NCBI GenBank assembly: GCA_016201425.1
Contig: JACQCW010000066.1
Coordinates: forward strand, 1-11,536
From: Candidatus Vogelbacteria bacterium
Lineage (GTDB): Bacteria; Patescibacteria; Paceibacteria; UBA9973; UBA12445
DNA length: 11,536 nt
Direction: 5' to 3'
A program made the translations under genes and the position numbers. Position 1 is the first letter of the stretch. The number at the start of each line of letters is the position of its first letter. Below are positions 5,128 to 11,536 of the stretch, in pieces. The notes beneath the pieces were generated by a model, which searched no databases, was not told the DNA's origin, and saw nothing but the letters and a program-made list of their open reading frames with translations.

Positions 5128-6093
5128 TTAACCTTTCGGCTTCAGATTTGGCTTTGTCTTGTTGCCTGGTTTATTGGGAGATCCATCAAGTCCTTCATGA
5201 GGGAATACCCTTAGACTTGGCTCACAAGTTGGATCGAAGGCAACGAGTTTAAGTCCCTCAATGTCTCTCTCGACCATTTTCCAGTTGTAGTTGAACATCG
5301 GATTATGGGTATTGCCCAGTCTGTCGAAGGTTCTGACTTCAAACGAGAGTCGTACCCATGTGCGATAAGTATCAACTTCTGCTTCAACACCACGATGCAC
5401 TGTGTAGCAGTCCATCAAGTTAAGTTCATATTGTGCCGGGTACCAGACGAACTCACTGTTAGTCATTGCTACTTGGCGGTTGAATTCCCAAAAGAAGTTA
5501 TGCCTGGCTTCGTCGAGGTCGTCGAGCTCAAATGGTTGGTGGTAGTAAGCTGTGGGAAGTGCGTCTGATATCACATAAGTGTGATTACACCGCACCTTAG
5601 GATTCCATCGCGCGCCTTGAAAGCCGTCGACATGTGCTGGAGCTTCTCTCTGGAGTACACCGGCTTTTACCAGTGCCTGGTCGACACTCATATAGCAGTA
5701 GTATTCGTCGTAGCAACTTTTATTGATGACTCTTTCGTAATTGGCGATTCGTTGGATTAGGGGGAAGAGTTGTCTAAATTCTTTAGGAACGCGAAACTCC
5801 GAACCTGGGAATTTGATTGGCATATCGAGCGTTCTGGGGATACCTTGCAGACTAAATTGACCTTGCTCGAATGTAGGAATAATTCCCAGAGATATTGGTT
5901 GTCTAGGAATCTTGAAGTTTTTCAGATTCCAGACCTTGTTGAGATTTTTGATAATTGGTGAGCCACTTGGAATCTTAATTTTGTTGTCTTCCACGCTCGG
6001 CTCTATGAAGAATCCCTCTTTGGACAAAATAGGCACAGTGAACTGTTTACCTCTGTAGGAAAACTTTCTCGTTGGATAGTGTATCTCTTCCAC
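5128..6093 (-). CDS. Putative 2-oxoglutarate/Fe(II)-dependent oxygenase-like protein
   Basis: The 321-residue protein has a core that resembles the double-stranded beta-helix oxygenases: H-V-D-G-F-Q-G at residues 154-160 (possible H-x-D iron ligands H154 and D156), C-Y-T-V-H-R-G with H233 as third ligand, and R-T-W-V-R-L-S-F with R248 placed where 2-oxoglutarate would bind. The N-terminal 110 residues are Pro/Lys-rich with no motif I know, and the last 25 residues are Pro/Lys/Asn-rich and probably disordered. It has no signal peptide or membrane segment. GTG 6093 is the start: AGGAGG lies 5 bases upstream and overlaps the TGA of the preceding oxidoreductase gene, so translation is coupled. 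The substrate is unknown; the pairing with a sugar-type oxidoreductase suggests small-molecule or glycan modification, which is inference. The fold call rests on motif spacing only. Confidence 0.72.
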   Translation of the reverse strand: MEEIHYPTRKFSYRGKQFTVPILSKEGFFIEPSVEDNKIKIPSGSPIIKNLNKVWNLKNFKIPRQPISLGIIPTFEQGQFSLQGIPRTLDMPIKFPGSEFRVPKEFRQLFPLIQRIANYERVINKSCYDEYYCYMSVDQALVKAGVLQREAPAHVDGFQGARWNPKVRCNHTYVISDALPTAYYHQPFELDDLDEARHNFFWEFNRQVAMTNSEFVWYPAQYELNLMDCYTVHRGVEAEVDTYRTWVRLSFEVRTFDRLGNTHNPMFNYNWKMVERDIEGLKLVAFDPTCEPSLRVFPHEGLDGSPNKPGNKTKPNLKPKG

Positions 6094-6103
6094 TTTATCC
6101 TCC

Positions 6104-7063
6104 TCAGTTTTTTAACCCTTCCAGTATCTGGACGTTTCTTAACCCGGTTAATCCGTCGACTGCGGGGTTTCGACCAGTGATGATTGAGTCTACAAAATCA
6201 GCCAACTCTTCTTTGTAAGGATTCTTTTCTGTAAATACAATCGCCCCGCCATTTATGACTATGGTGCCGCCACCGCGAGGACCAAGAGTCCATTCGCAGA
6301 TTGCGTTACCTTTGGTGCCATAGATCTCAATTATTCTTTTGGATTTAAATAGCACAGATGAGAAGATCTCCACCGTTGCTCCAGAGCCATATTGCCATGT
6401 AACTATTGCTGACTCATCCCTTCCTGCAGAGTTGTCCTTAGTGACTGCATGGGGGATAGTTGAGATTTCTCCACAACTGCTTCCCAGAAGCCAATTAGCC
6501 AGATCAATACAATGAGTACCAAGGGCCGCAAGACTCCACCAGCGTCCTTTATTCCCTTTTGCGCGCCAACTGTCTTGCTCGGCGCTGTAATCATAGGTCC
6601 AGTGAAATCTGGCATGAAGGATTTCACCTAGGATGTTCTGATTAATTCTTTCTCTCAGAAGTGCGTGACCAGAGTGAAATCTGTGATGATAACCAACGGC
6701 GAGCTTTACTTCGTTTCCTTTGCAAATCTCTACTATCTCGTTGGCGTCGGCTACATTTGTAGCCATTGGCTTTTCCACAAACAGATGTTTTTTGTTGTTT
6801 GCTGCACTAATTGCCTGTGCGGCATGAAGGTTGTCTGGAGTTGCGATAATGACCGCGTGTAGATCTGGATCTGAAAGAAATTGGCCGAGATCGGTTAAGA
6901 CCGGGTTAGAAGAGGAAGCCTTGTGCCTATTAGCAAACTTTTTACCCCTGTTCTCTTCGCGGCTTAAAACACTCCAGAGTTTTGCTTCTGGTAAAAGATT
7001 GACTGCGGGGGCAAGCCATCGATCTGCTACATCCCCCGTACCAATTATACCAATGTTAATCAT
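6104..7063 (-). CDS. Gfo/Idh/MocA family NAD(P)-dependent oxidoreductase
   Basis: Members oxidise or reduce sugars, inositols and nucleotide sugars with NAD(P). The N-terminal Rossmann fold shows G-I-I-G-T-G-D-V-A, then A-T-P-D-N-L-H and the family V-E-K-P-M-A-T motif with its catalytic lysine near residue 98. The C-terminal alpha/beta domain has Y-H-H-R-F and G-T-H-C-I-D-L, which supplies the usual catalytic His and Asp. At about 319 residues it is at the short end of the normal range (330-380). I choose ATG 7063, 6 bases from AAGGAG; the GTG one codon earlier (7066) would be only 3 bases away. It is cytoplasmic and the first gene of a two-gene operon with the oxygenase-like gene. The substrate cannot be read from the sequence. 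Confidence 0.93.
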   Translation of the reverse strand: MINIGIIGTGDVADRWLAPAVNLLPEAKLWSVLSREENRGKKFANRHKASSSNPVLTDLGQFLSDPDLHAVIIATPDNLHAAQAISAANNKKHLFVEKPMATNVADANEIVEICKGNEVKLAVGYHHRFHSGHALLRERINQNILGEILHARFHWTYDYSAEQDSWRAKGNKGRWWSLAALGTHCIDLANWLLGSSCGEISTIPHAVTKDNSAGRDESAIVTWQYGSGATVEIFSSVLFKSKRIIEIYGTKGNAICEWTLGPRGGGTIVINGGAIVFTEKNPYKEELADFVDSIITGRNPAVDGLTGLRNVQILEGLKN

Positions 7064-7167
7064 CACTTTCTCCTTTTGTGTTATAATTTTAGGTCTGTTT
7101 CAATGAGCAATTTTATTTAACAGAATACAACTAACACACCAGACCGTCAAGTATGGTTGAACCCTTT

Positions 7168-7195
7168 TTGCTTTTTAAAGTTTTTATTATATAAT
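7168..7195 (+). promoter_or_regulatory. Promoter of the HtrA-like gene
   Basis: A perfect TATAAT (7190-7195) has TTGCTT (7168-7173) 16 bases upstream. Transcription would begin near 7202, almost on the ATG at 7203, and no Shine-Dalgarno site exists, so the message is probably leaderless. Confidence 0.6.
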
Positions 7196-7202
7196 TTCGG
7201 GT

Positions 7203-8078
7203 ATGGAAGATCTCAATAAAACACAAGTAGTTTTGCTAACATTATTTATAACCTTTGTCACTTCGGTGACAACGGGTATTGTTACTGTCACTCTCCTTCA
7301 GCAGGCGCCACCGGCTGTAACGCAGACGATCAACAGGGTTGTTGAAAAGACCATTCAGACAGTTACGCCAGGTAAAACAGAAGTAAAACAAACTATCGTG
7401 CGTCAAGAAGATGAGATAATTCAAGCTGCAGCGACTCTAAAGCCGGCGATCGCTAGGATCGCCATACCTAGTGGTGTGGCACTCGGTGACAGTAGCTCGG
7501 GTCAATCAACTGACATTGGCAGTGTAAATAATCAAGCGTTAGTGGTCTCAGCCAACCTAAATCCAACTTTGACTGAAATTGGATCAGGTTTTGTAATTTC
7601 CTCTAATGGGCTTATCGCAACTTCTTATGAAATTATTCCTGAGCCAAACTCAAATTATACGGTCTATGTTGGAGATAAAAGTTATACGGCCAGTGTGGTT
7701 TCCCATAGTAAGAACAATGATCTAACAATTTTGAAAATTAATAATGATTCGGGGGTTAAATTTTACGTACCGCAATTTTCGCTCGATCCACTTGCGCTGG
7801 GACAGACTGTTATTGTGCTAGGTAGGGATATTGAACGATATACTGTTTCTGTCGGGTTGATCTCATCAATCAAAGAGGGAAGTACATCGGTAATACCATC
7901 TTTTAAAACTACAGTGAAGAGTGACGAGACTAATATTGGCGGGCCTTTGGTCAACAGTTCTGGGGAGATTATTGGTTTGAATTTGTCCGGAGGTAATGCT
8001 CTACCGGTTGAAATAATTAAGGCGTATCTGGTCGGCGATGCCTCTACAACAAAAGCTGTTTCGGGTATAGCTAACTAG
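7203..8078 (+). CDS. Membrane-anchored HtrA/trypsin-like protein lacking catalytic residues
   Basis: HtrA proteins are envelope serine proteases and chaperones. This 291-residue protein has a membrane anchor at about residues 9-32, a linker of about 80 residues, and a trypsin-like domain from about residue 115: G-S-G-F-V-I-S-S-N-G-L-I marks the first barrel. The motif normally reading T-N-A-H-V-V is T-S-Y-E-I-I, so Glu143 replaces the catalytic His. The Asp is kept (N-N-D-L-T-I-L, D173). The G-N-S-G-G-P-L serine motif is T-N-I-G-G-P-L, so Ile245 replaces the Ser. There is no PDZ domain; the protein ends about 45 residues after the serine position. The rest of the fold is intact and the frame is open, so it looks like a maintained pseudoprotease, not decay. 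It would act on the outer face of the membrane, perhaps in binding or folding. It precedes clpB, which has its own promoter. Confidence 0.88.
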   Translation: MEDLNKTQVVLLTLFITFVTSVTTGIVTVTLLQQAPPAVTQTINRVVEKTIQTVTPGKTEVKQTIVRQEDEIIQAAATLKPAIARIAIPSGVALGDSSSGQSTDIGSVNNQALVVSANLNPTLTEIGSGFVISSNGLIATSYEIIPEPNSNYTVYVGDKSYTASVVSHSKNNDLTILKINNDSGVKFYVPQFSLDPLALGQTVIVLGRDIERYTVSVGLISSIKEGSTSVIPSFKTTVKSDETNIGGPLVNSSGEIIGLNLSGGNALPVEIIKAYLVGDASTTKAVSGIAN

Positions 8079-8092
8079 TTAAAATGGGTTTC

Positions 8093-8121
8093 TTGACAAA
8101 TATTTTACCTGTTGGTAAAGT
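8093..8121 (+). promoter_or_regulatory. clpB promoter
   Basis: TTGACA (8093-8098), a perfect -35 box, is separated by 17 bases from TAAAGT (8116-8121, 4/6 to the -10 consensus). Transcription would start near 8128, giving a leader of about 18 AT-rich bases with no Shine-Dalgarno site before ATG 8146. Confidence 0.65.
8104..8119. promoter_or_regulatory. Perfect inverted repeat over the clpB -10 box (candidate operator)
   Basis: TTTACC (8104-8109) and GGTAAA (8114-8119) are perfect inverted arms around TGTT. The site fills the spacer and enters the -10 box, where a bound repressor would block RNA polymerase. It matches neither the CIRCE element of HrcA nor the direct heptad repeat of CtsR. Confidence 0.45.
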
Positions 8122-8145
8122 TTCCTTAAACTTAAATAAATAACA

Positions 8146-10809
8146 ATGTTACCATTTAACAATTTTACAACAAAAGCCAAAGAAGCGGTCAAAAGGGCGC
8201 ATGAGTTGGTCATAGAGAGAGGTCAGAATCAGGTTAACCCAATTCATCTATTAATATCTTTACTGATCCAAGATGACAGTTTGGTCCTCTCTATTTTAGA
8301 CCGGCTGGAAGTTGATACTGTTCTTTTAACAGATCATCTTATAGAGAGTATTGATGTTGATGGTGGTGGCACAGTTTCGTCACCTTCCTACCAGATCTAT
8401 TTAACGGCAGAACTTGTTAAAGTTCTGGACGTTGCCACTAAAGCCGCCTCATTTTTGAAGGATGAATTTATTTCGACCGAACATTTGCTTTTGGCCCTTT
8501 TAGATGTTCCTAGCCCAGCCAGGGACATGCTTACAAAGTTTAAGGTACAAAAAGAGGATGTGATCAAAATTTTACAGGAAATTAAAACCGGCAAAATCAC
8601 TGACATGGTGTCAAAAAAGAAGGCTAGTGCTCTTGAGCGATACACAAAGAATCTGACACGTTTGGCTAAAGAAGATAAGATTGATCCTGTGATAGGCCGA
8701 GACGAAGAGATTAGGCGCATAATGCAGATACTCTCAAGACGAACAAAAAACAATCCAGTTCTGATTGGTGAGCCTGGAACAGGTAAAACGGCCGTTGCTG
8801 AAGGGTTGGCTAATAGGATTGCAAAAGGCGATGTTCCGGAGATGCTGAAGAACAAAGAGATCGTTTCTTTGGATATCGGCTCATTGGTGGCTGGAACAAA
8901 GTATCGAGGAGAGTTTGAGGAGAGATTAAAGACAATTCTTAAAGACATCGAGAAGGCAAATGGAAATATAATTCTGTTTATTGATGAGATTCATACCATT
9001 GTCGGCGCTGGTGCTGCTGAGGGATCTGTTGATGCGTCGAATATGTTAAAACCCGCCTTGGCGCGTGGGGAATTGAGAGCGATTGGGGCGACAACACTGA
9101 AGGAGTATCAGAAATATATCGAGAAGGACATGGCTCTCGCTCGCCGATTCCAGCCTGTTTACATTGGCGAACCGACCATTGAGGATGCTGTGGCGATTTT
9201 ACGAGGACTTAAGGATAAATATGAGTTGCACCACGGAATTAAAATTACAGATGACGCGATTGTTTCTGCGGTTAATTTAAGTTCCAGATATATCGCTGAT
9301 AGATTTTTACCTGATAAAGCCATCGATTTAGTTGATGAAGCATCGGCATCGCTGAGGCTTCAGCTTGAGGATAAGCCAATATTGCTATTGGAGACAGATA
9401 AGAAAATCAGGAGACGTGAGGTTGAAAGAGAGGCACTTAAGAAAGATGAGGGCGGTGATATTAAGGCAAACAAGCTGCGTCTCAAGGATATTGAAAAAGA
9501 GATCGGTGATCTGAAAGAAAAAACTTCGGAACTTGACGTGAGGTGGAAAAGTGAGAAAAAAAATATAGTCGACACCAGGGCTATTAAGAAAGAATTGGAG
9601 GTTTTGAGACTTGAAGCTGAAGCTGCTGAAATGCGGGCTGATCTCTCGCAGGTAGCTGAGATTCGTTACGGTAAGATCCCACAGAAGGAGAAGCAGTTGA
9701 AGGAGATTGAGATTAAGTTAAAGAAGTTACAAAATACGAAGAGAGTTTTGAAGGAAGAAGTTACCTCGGAAGACATTGCGGGAATTGTTTCAAAGTGGAC
9801 AGGAATTCCTGTCTTCAGAATGCTCGAAGAGGAGGCTGAAAAACTTAAGAGAATGGAGGAGGATTTGAAGAAAAGGGTTTTGGGTCAGGATGATGCTGTT
9901 AAGAAAGTTGCTGAAGCTATTCGACGTTCGCGTGCGGGTATATCTGATCCGGATAGGCCGATTGGTTCATTTATGTTCCTCGGTCCTTCTGGTGTAGGCA
10001 AAACTGAACTTGCGAAGGCTCTTTCTGAATTTATGTTTAACGATGAGAAGGCGATTATCAGGATAGACATGTCTGAATTCATGGAGAAGCATTCAGTTTC
10101 TAAATTGATCGGTTCGCCTCCTGGTTATGTTGGTTATGAGGAAAGTGGGAAGCTGACAGAGATGGTTCGACATAGACCATATTCAATAATTCTCTTTGAT
10201 GAGATCGAGAAGGCGCATCCTGAAGTGTTTAATATTTTGCTTCAGGTCTTAGATAACGGTCGACTTACAGACTCAAAGGGCAGAGTGGTAAATTTCAAAA
10301 ACACGGTAATTATTCTTACTTCAAACATCGGCTCAGAATATGTGGACAAGCTCGAGTCGATTGGCTTTGGTAACAACAAGGCAGGGGACGGATATACCGA
10401 AACGAAAGAGAAGATTAAAGATTCTCTCAAAGATCACTTCAGACCGGAATTCTTAAACAGACTAGATGAGATAATTATTTTTGATACTTTGAAAGATGAG
10501 ACGTTAAGGGGGATTGTTGGTACACAACTTGATATTGTTAGGAAGAGACTTTCGATTAAGGGGATTTCTCTAGAAGTTTCAGATGATGTGATTTCCTATC
10601 TTGCAAAGGAGGGATACAATCCTCACTTCGGAGCAAGGCCGCTGAAGAGATTGATTCAGACCAAAATTCTAAATCCAATTTCAGAATTCTTGATCGCAAG
10701 TTCGGTGACATCTGGCAGTAAAATTTCCGTCTTCATGAAGAACAGCATAATCGAAGTCGGCATCGCCTCAAACGTTAAATCAAAGAAGCATAAGGTAGAG
10801 AAGGAGTAA
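8146..10809 (+). CDS. clpB: ClpB-type AAA+ disaggregase
   Basis: ClpB is a hexameric ATPase that, with DnaK, threads proteins out of aggregates in the cytoplasm. The 887 residues contain the Clp N domain (about 1-145), the first AAA+ module with Walker A G-E-P-G-T-G-K-T (208-215), pore loop K-Y-R-G (252-255) and Walker B L-F-I-D-E (277-281), a long coiled-coil middle domain (about 403-540) with the ClpB-typical R-Y-G-K-I-P, and the second module with G-P-S-G-V-G-K-T (613-620), pore loop G-Y-V-G-Y (660-664), Walker B L-F-D-E (683-686) and sensor 2 G-A-R-P-L-K-R (829-835). The length fits ClpB (about 860) better than ClpC (about 810). Unusually, S-I-G-F-G at 738-742 sits where ClpC and ClpA carry the ClpP-binding loop, so work with ClpP is possible. 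ATG 8146 starts the conserved N domain and has no ribosome site. Confidence 0.95.
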   Translation: MLPFNNFTTKAKEAVKRAHELVIERGQNQVNPIHLLISLLIQDDSLVLSILDRLEVDTVLLTDHLIESIDVDGGGTVSSPSYQIYLTAELVKVLDVATKAASFLKDEFISTEHLLLALLDVPSPARDMLTKFKVQKEDVIKILQEIKTGKITDMVSKKKASALERYTKNLTRLAKEDKIDPVIGRDEEIRRIMQILSRRTKNNPVLIGEPGTGKTAVAEGLANRIAKGDVPEMLKNKEIVSLDIGSLVAGTKYRGEFEERLKTILKDIEKANGNIILFIDEIHTIVGAGAAEGSVDASNMLKPALARGELRAIGATTLKEYQKYIEKDMALARRFQPVYIGEPTIEDAVAILRGLKDKYELHHGIKITDDAIVSAVNLSSRYIADRFLPDKAIDLVDEASASLRLQLEDKPILLLETDKKIRRREVEREALKKDEGGDIKANKLRLKDIEKEIGDLKEKTSELDVRWKSEKKNIVDTRAIKKELEVLRLEAEAAEMRADLSQVAEIRYGKIPQKEKQLKEIEIKLKKLQNTKRVLKEEVTSEDIAGIVSKWTGIPVFRMLEEEAEKLKRMEEDLKKRVLGQDDAVKKVAEAIRRSRAGISDPDRPIGSFMFLGPSGVGKTELAKALSEFMFNDEKAIIRIDMSEFMEKHSVSKLIGSPPGYVGYEESGKLTEMVRHRPYSIILFDEIEKAHPEVFNILLQVLDNGRLTDSKGRVVNFKNTVIILTSNIGSEYVDKLESIGFGNNKAGDGYTETKEKIKDSLKDHFRPEFLNRLDEIIIFDTLKDETLRGIVGTQLDIVRKRLSIKGISLEVSDDVISYLAKEGYNPHFGARPLKRLIQTKILNPISEFLIASSVTSGSKISVFMKNSIIEVGIASNVKSKKHKVEKE

Positions 10810-10825
10810 GTTTCCGTTTGCAAAA

Positions 10826-10849
10826 AAGACCCAGAGGTGATTGGGTCTT
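10826..10849. terminator. Two-way intrinsic terminator after clpB
   Basis: AAGACCCA (10826-10833) and TGGGTCTT (10842-10849) form a perfect 8-bp stem with an eight-base loop. On the minus strand the stem ends in a run of six T, ideal for the gene stopping at 10862. On the plus strand a TTTTT run lies about 8 bases beyond, so it probably ends clpB too, less cleanly. Confidence 0.85.
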
Positions 10850-10861
10850 CGCTAGATGTTT

Positions 10862-11536
10862 TTAATTGGTTTTTTGTTTTTTGGTCTGCTCAGTTATTTT
10901 TTTTGCTAGTCCTGATAAATATCCGCCGAGAGTAGGAACGTGCTTGGCCAGATAGTCGTACGCTCCCGGCAGGTCAAGGTGGGCTTCAATTGATCCACCA
11001 CTTCCGGAAGAAAATTGTAGTAGGTCCTCTTTGTTGATCATGCCTAGTGCAGAACGAAGACAAATATCCATCGGTCTTACTGAGAGCGAGGTGTATGCGT
11101 TGTGAAGGAGACCTGTTTGTTCTATTCGTACAACATTGTATCCGTCTAACATTGTGTGGTATTGTCCAACCTCTGGTAGGGTGGCATTTCTGTGGAAGGG
11201 GAAGATAAGGTCAACGATTCGCAATAAGTTGTTAAAAGTTATAATCACGGCCTGAAGTCCCAATTGTCCATGTTTACCACTGAATGTTCCCCAAACCCTT
11301 TCACCAACAATATGATCCGCAGAGCAACTGCAACCAAGAAGTCCTTCTGGGTTGTTGTAGGCCACAATCATTTTTGCCGTACCTGATTGACGTAAATTGT
11401 AATCAAGATCGTAGGTAAGTTTTGGGCAATTTTCGACAAGAACAACCCGTTTGTTATTCGGATCAACCTCAGCTAGATCTTTAACTCCTTGGATGATCGT
11501 GGCGATTGATCCCGAAAATTCTCTGAGGTGTTCTAC
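10862..11536 (-). CDS. Unknown protein, C-terminal part (cut by right window edge)
   Basis: The reading frame is open from the right edge through to TAA at 10862, giving the last 224 residues of a protein whose start lies outside; the internal ATG at 11371 is not the start, because protein-like sequence (for example R-V-V-L-V-E-N-C-P-K-L) continues upstream in frame. Visible features are a cluster of cysteines and histidine (G-C-S-C-S-A-D-H), a hydrophobic stretch L-L-R-I-V-D-L-I-F-P-F that is too short and broken for a clear membrane span, a Gly/Ser-rich region (S-S-G-S-G-G-S) and a Lys/Thr/Gln-rich C-terminal tail. I recognise no family. It is convergent with clpB and separated from it by a two-way terminator. 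Confidence 0.8.
   Translation of the reverse strand, partial: VEHLREFSGSIATIIQGVKDLAEVDPNNKRVVLVENCPKLTYDLDYNLRQSGTAKMIVAYNNPEGLLGCSCSADHIVGERVWGTFSGKHGQLGLQAVIITFNNLLRIVDLIFPFHRNATLPEVGQYHTMLDGYNVVRIEQTGLLHNAYTSLSVRPMDICLRSALGMINKEDLLQFSSGSGGSIEAHLDLPGAYDYLAKHVPTLGGYLSGLAKKITEQTKKQKTN

Noticed and set aside
7079..7110. Promoter for the oxidoreductase operon (minus-strand TATAAC with TTGCTC or TTGAAA)
   Set aside because: The spacers are 20 or 13 bases, outside the usual range, so no specific promoter can be supported, although one must exist nearby.
7092..7145. Widely spaced inverted repeat GGTCTG / CAGACC between the divergent genes
   Set aside because: Only 6-bp arms more than 40 bases apart; expected by chance in a region of this size.
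8397..8948. 183-codon open frame antisense to clpB
   Set aside because: It is a shadow of the conserved AAA+ coding sequence, with low-complexity Ser/Leu/Ile-rich content and no ribosome site.
1..11536. UGA-as-glycine code, CRISPR arrays, tRNA or rRNA genes, insertion sequences
   Set aside because: TGA ends genes at 1594 and 6104 and is not used inside the long conserved genes; no regularly spaced repeats, cloverleaf sequences, transposase motifs or terminal inverted repeats were seen.

Overview
The window looks like a chromosomal segment of a Candidate Phyla Radiation (Patescibacteria, probably Parcubacteria-like) bacterium. The pointers are moderate GC, an IF-2 with almost no N-terminal extension, a DUF4446 protein, a membrane-anchored HtrA-like protein of a type I associate with this group, and several very small genes. 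TGA and TAA both end genes, so the standard bacterial code fits and the UGA-as-glycine code does not. This placement is inference; there is no rRNA or tRNA in the window.

Layout, left to right. (1) 1-1048, minus: a DUF4446 membrane protein followed by infB, which runs off the left edge. (2) 1175-1594, plus: an unrecognised secreted protein, closed by a two-way terminator. (3) 1641-3897, minus: a cluster of small unrecognised genes. Three of them (1641-2108, 2510-2935, 3185-3643) share an N-terminal M-G-x-x-x-W-L-[DE]-K signature and the same architecture, so they appear to be diverged tandem paralogues. Each has a different very small gene before it, two of these with a membrane segment; one is only 42 codons. 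(4) 4022-5090, plus: a cysteine desulfurase (NifS/IscS type) broken by an internal deletion and frameshift. (5) 5128-7063, minus: a tightly coupled two-gene operon of a Gfo/Idh/MocA oxidoreductase and a protein resembling a 2-oxoglutarate/Fe(II) oxygenase. (6) 7203-10809, plus: an HtrA-like membrane protein whose catalytic His and Ser are replaced, then a ClpB-type AAA+ disaggregase that also carries a ClpC-like [LIV]GF loop. (7) 10862-11536, minus: the C-terminal part of an unrecognised protein running off the right edge.

How the parts relate. infB and clpB are core translation and protein-quality genes; the inactive HtrA-like protein next to clpB may be a folding or scaffold protein of the envelope. 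The 1641-3897 cluster is the accessory and most novel part. Convergent genes are separated by hairpins with T-tracts on one or both sides. Genes inside operons have strong Shine-Dalgarno sites, often overlapping the previous stop codon, whereas the promoter-proximal genes DUF4446, HtrA-like, clpB and the desulfurase have none, and two of these appear leaderless.
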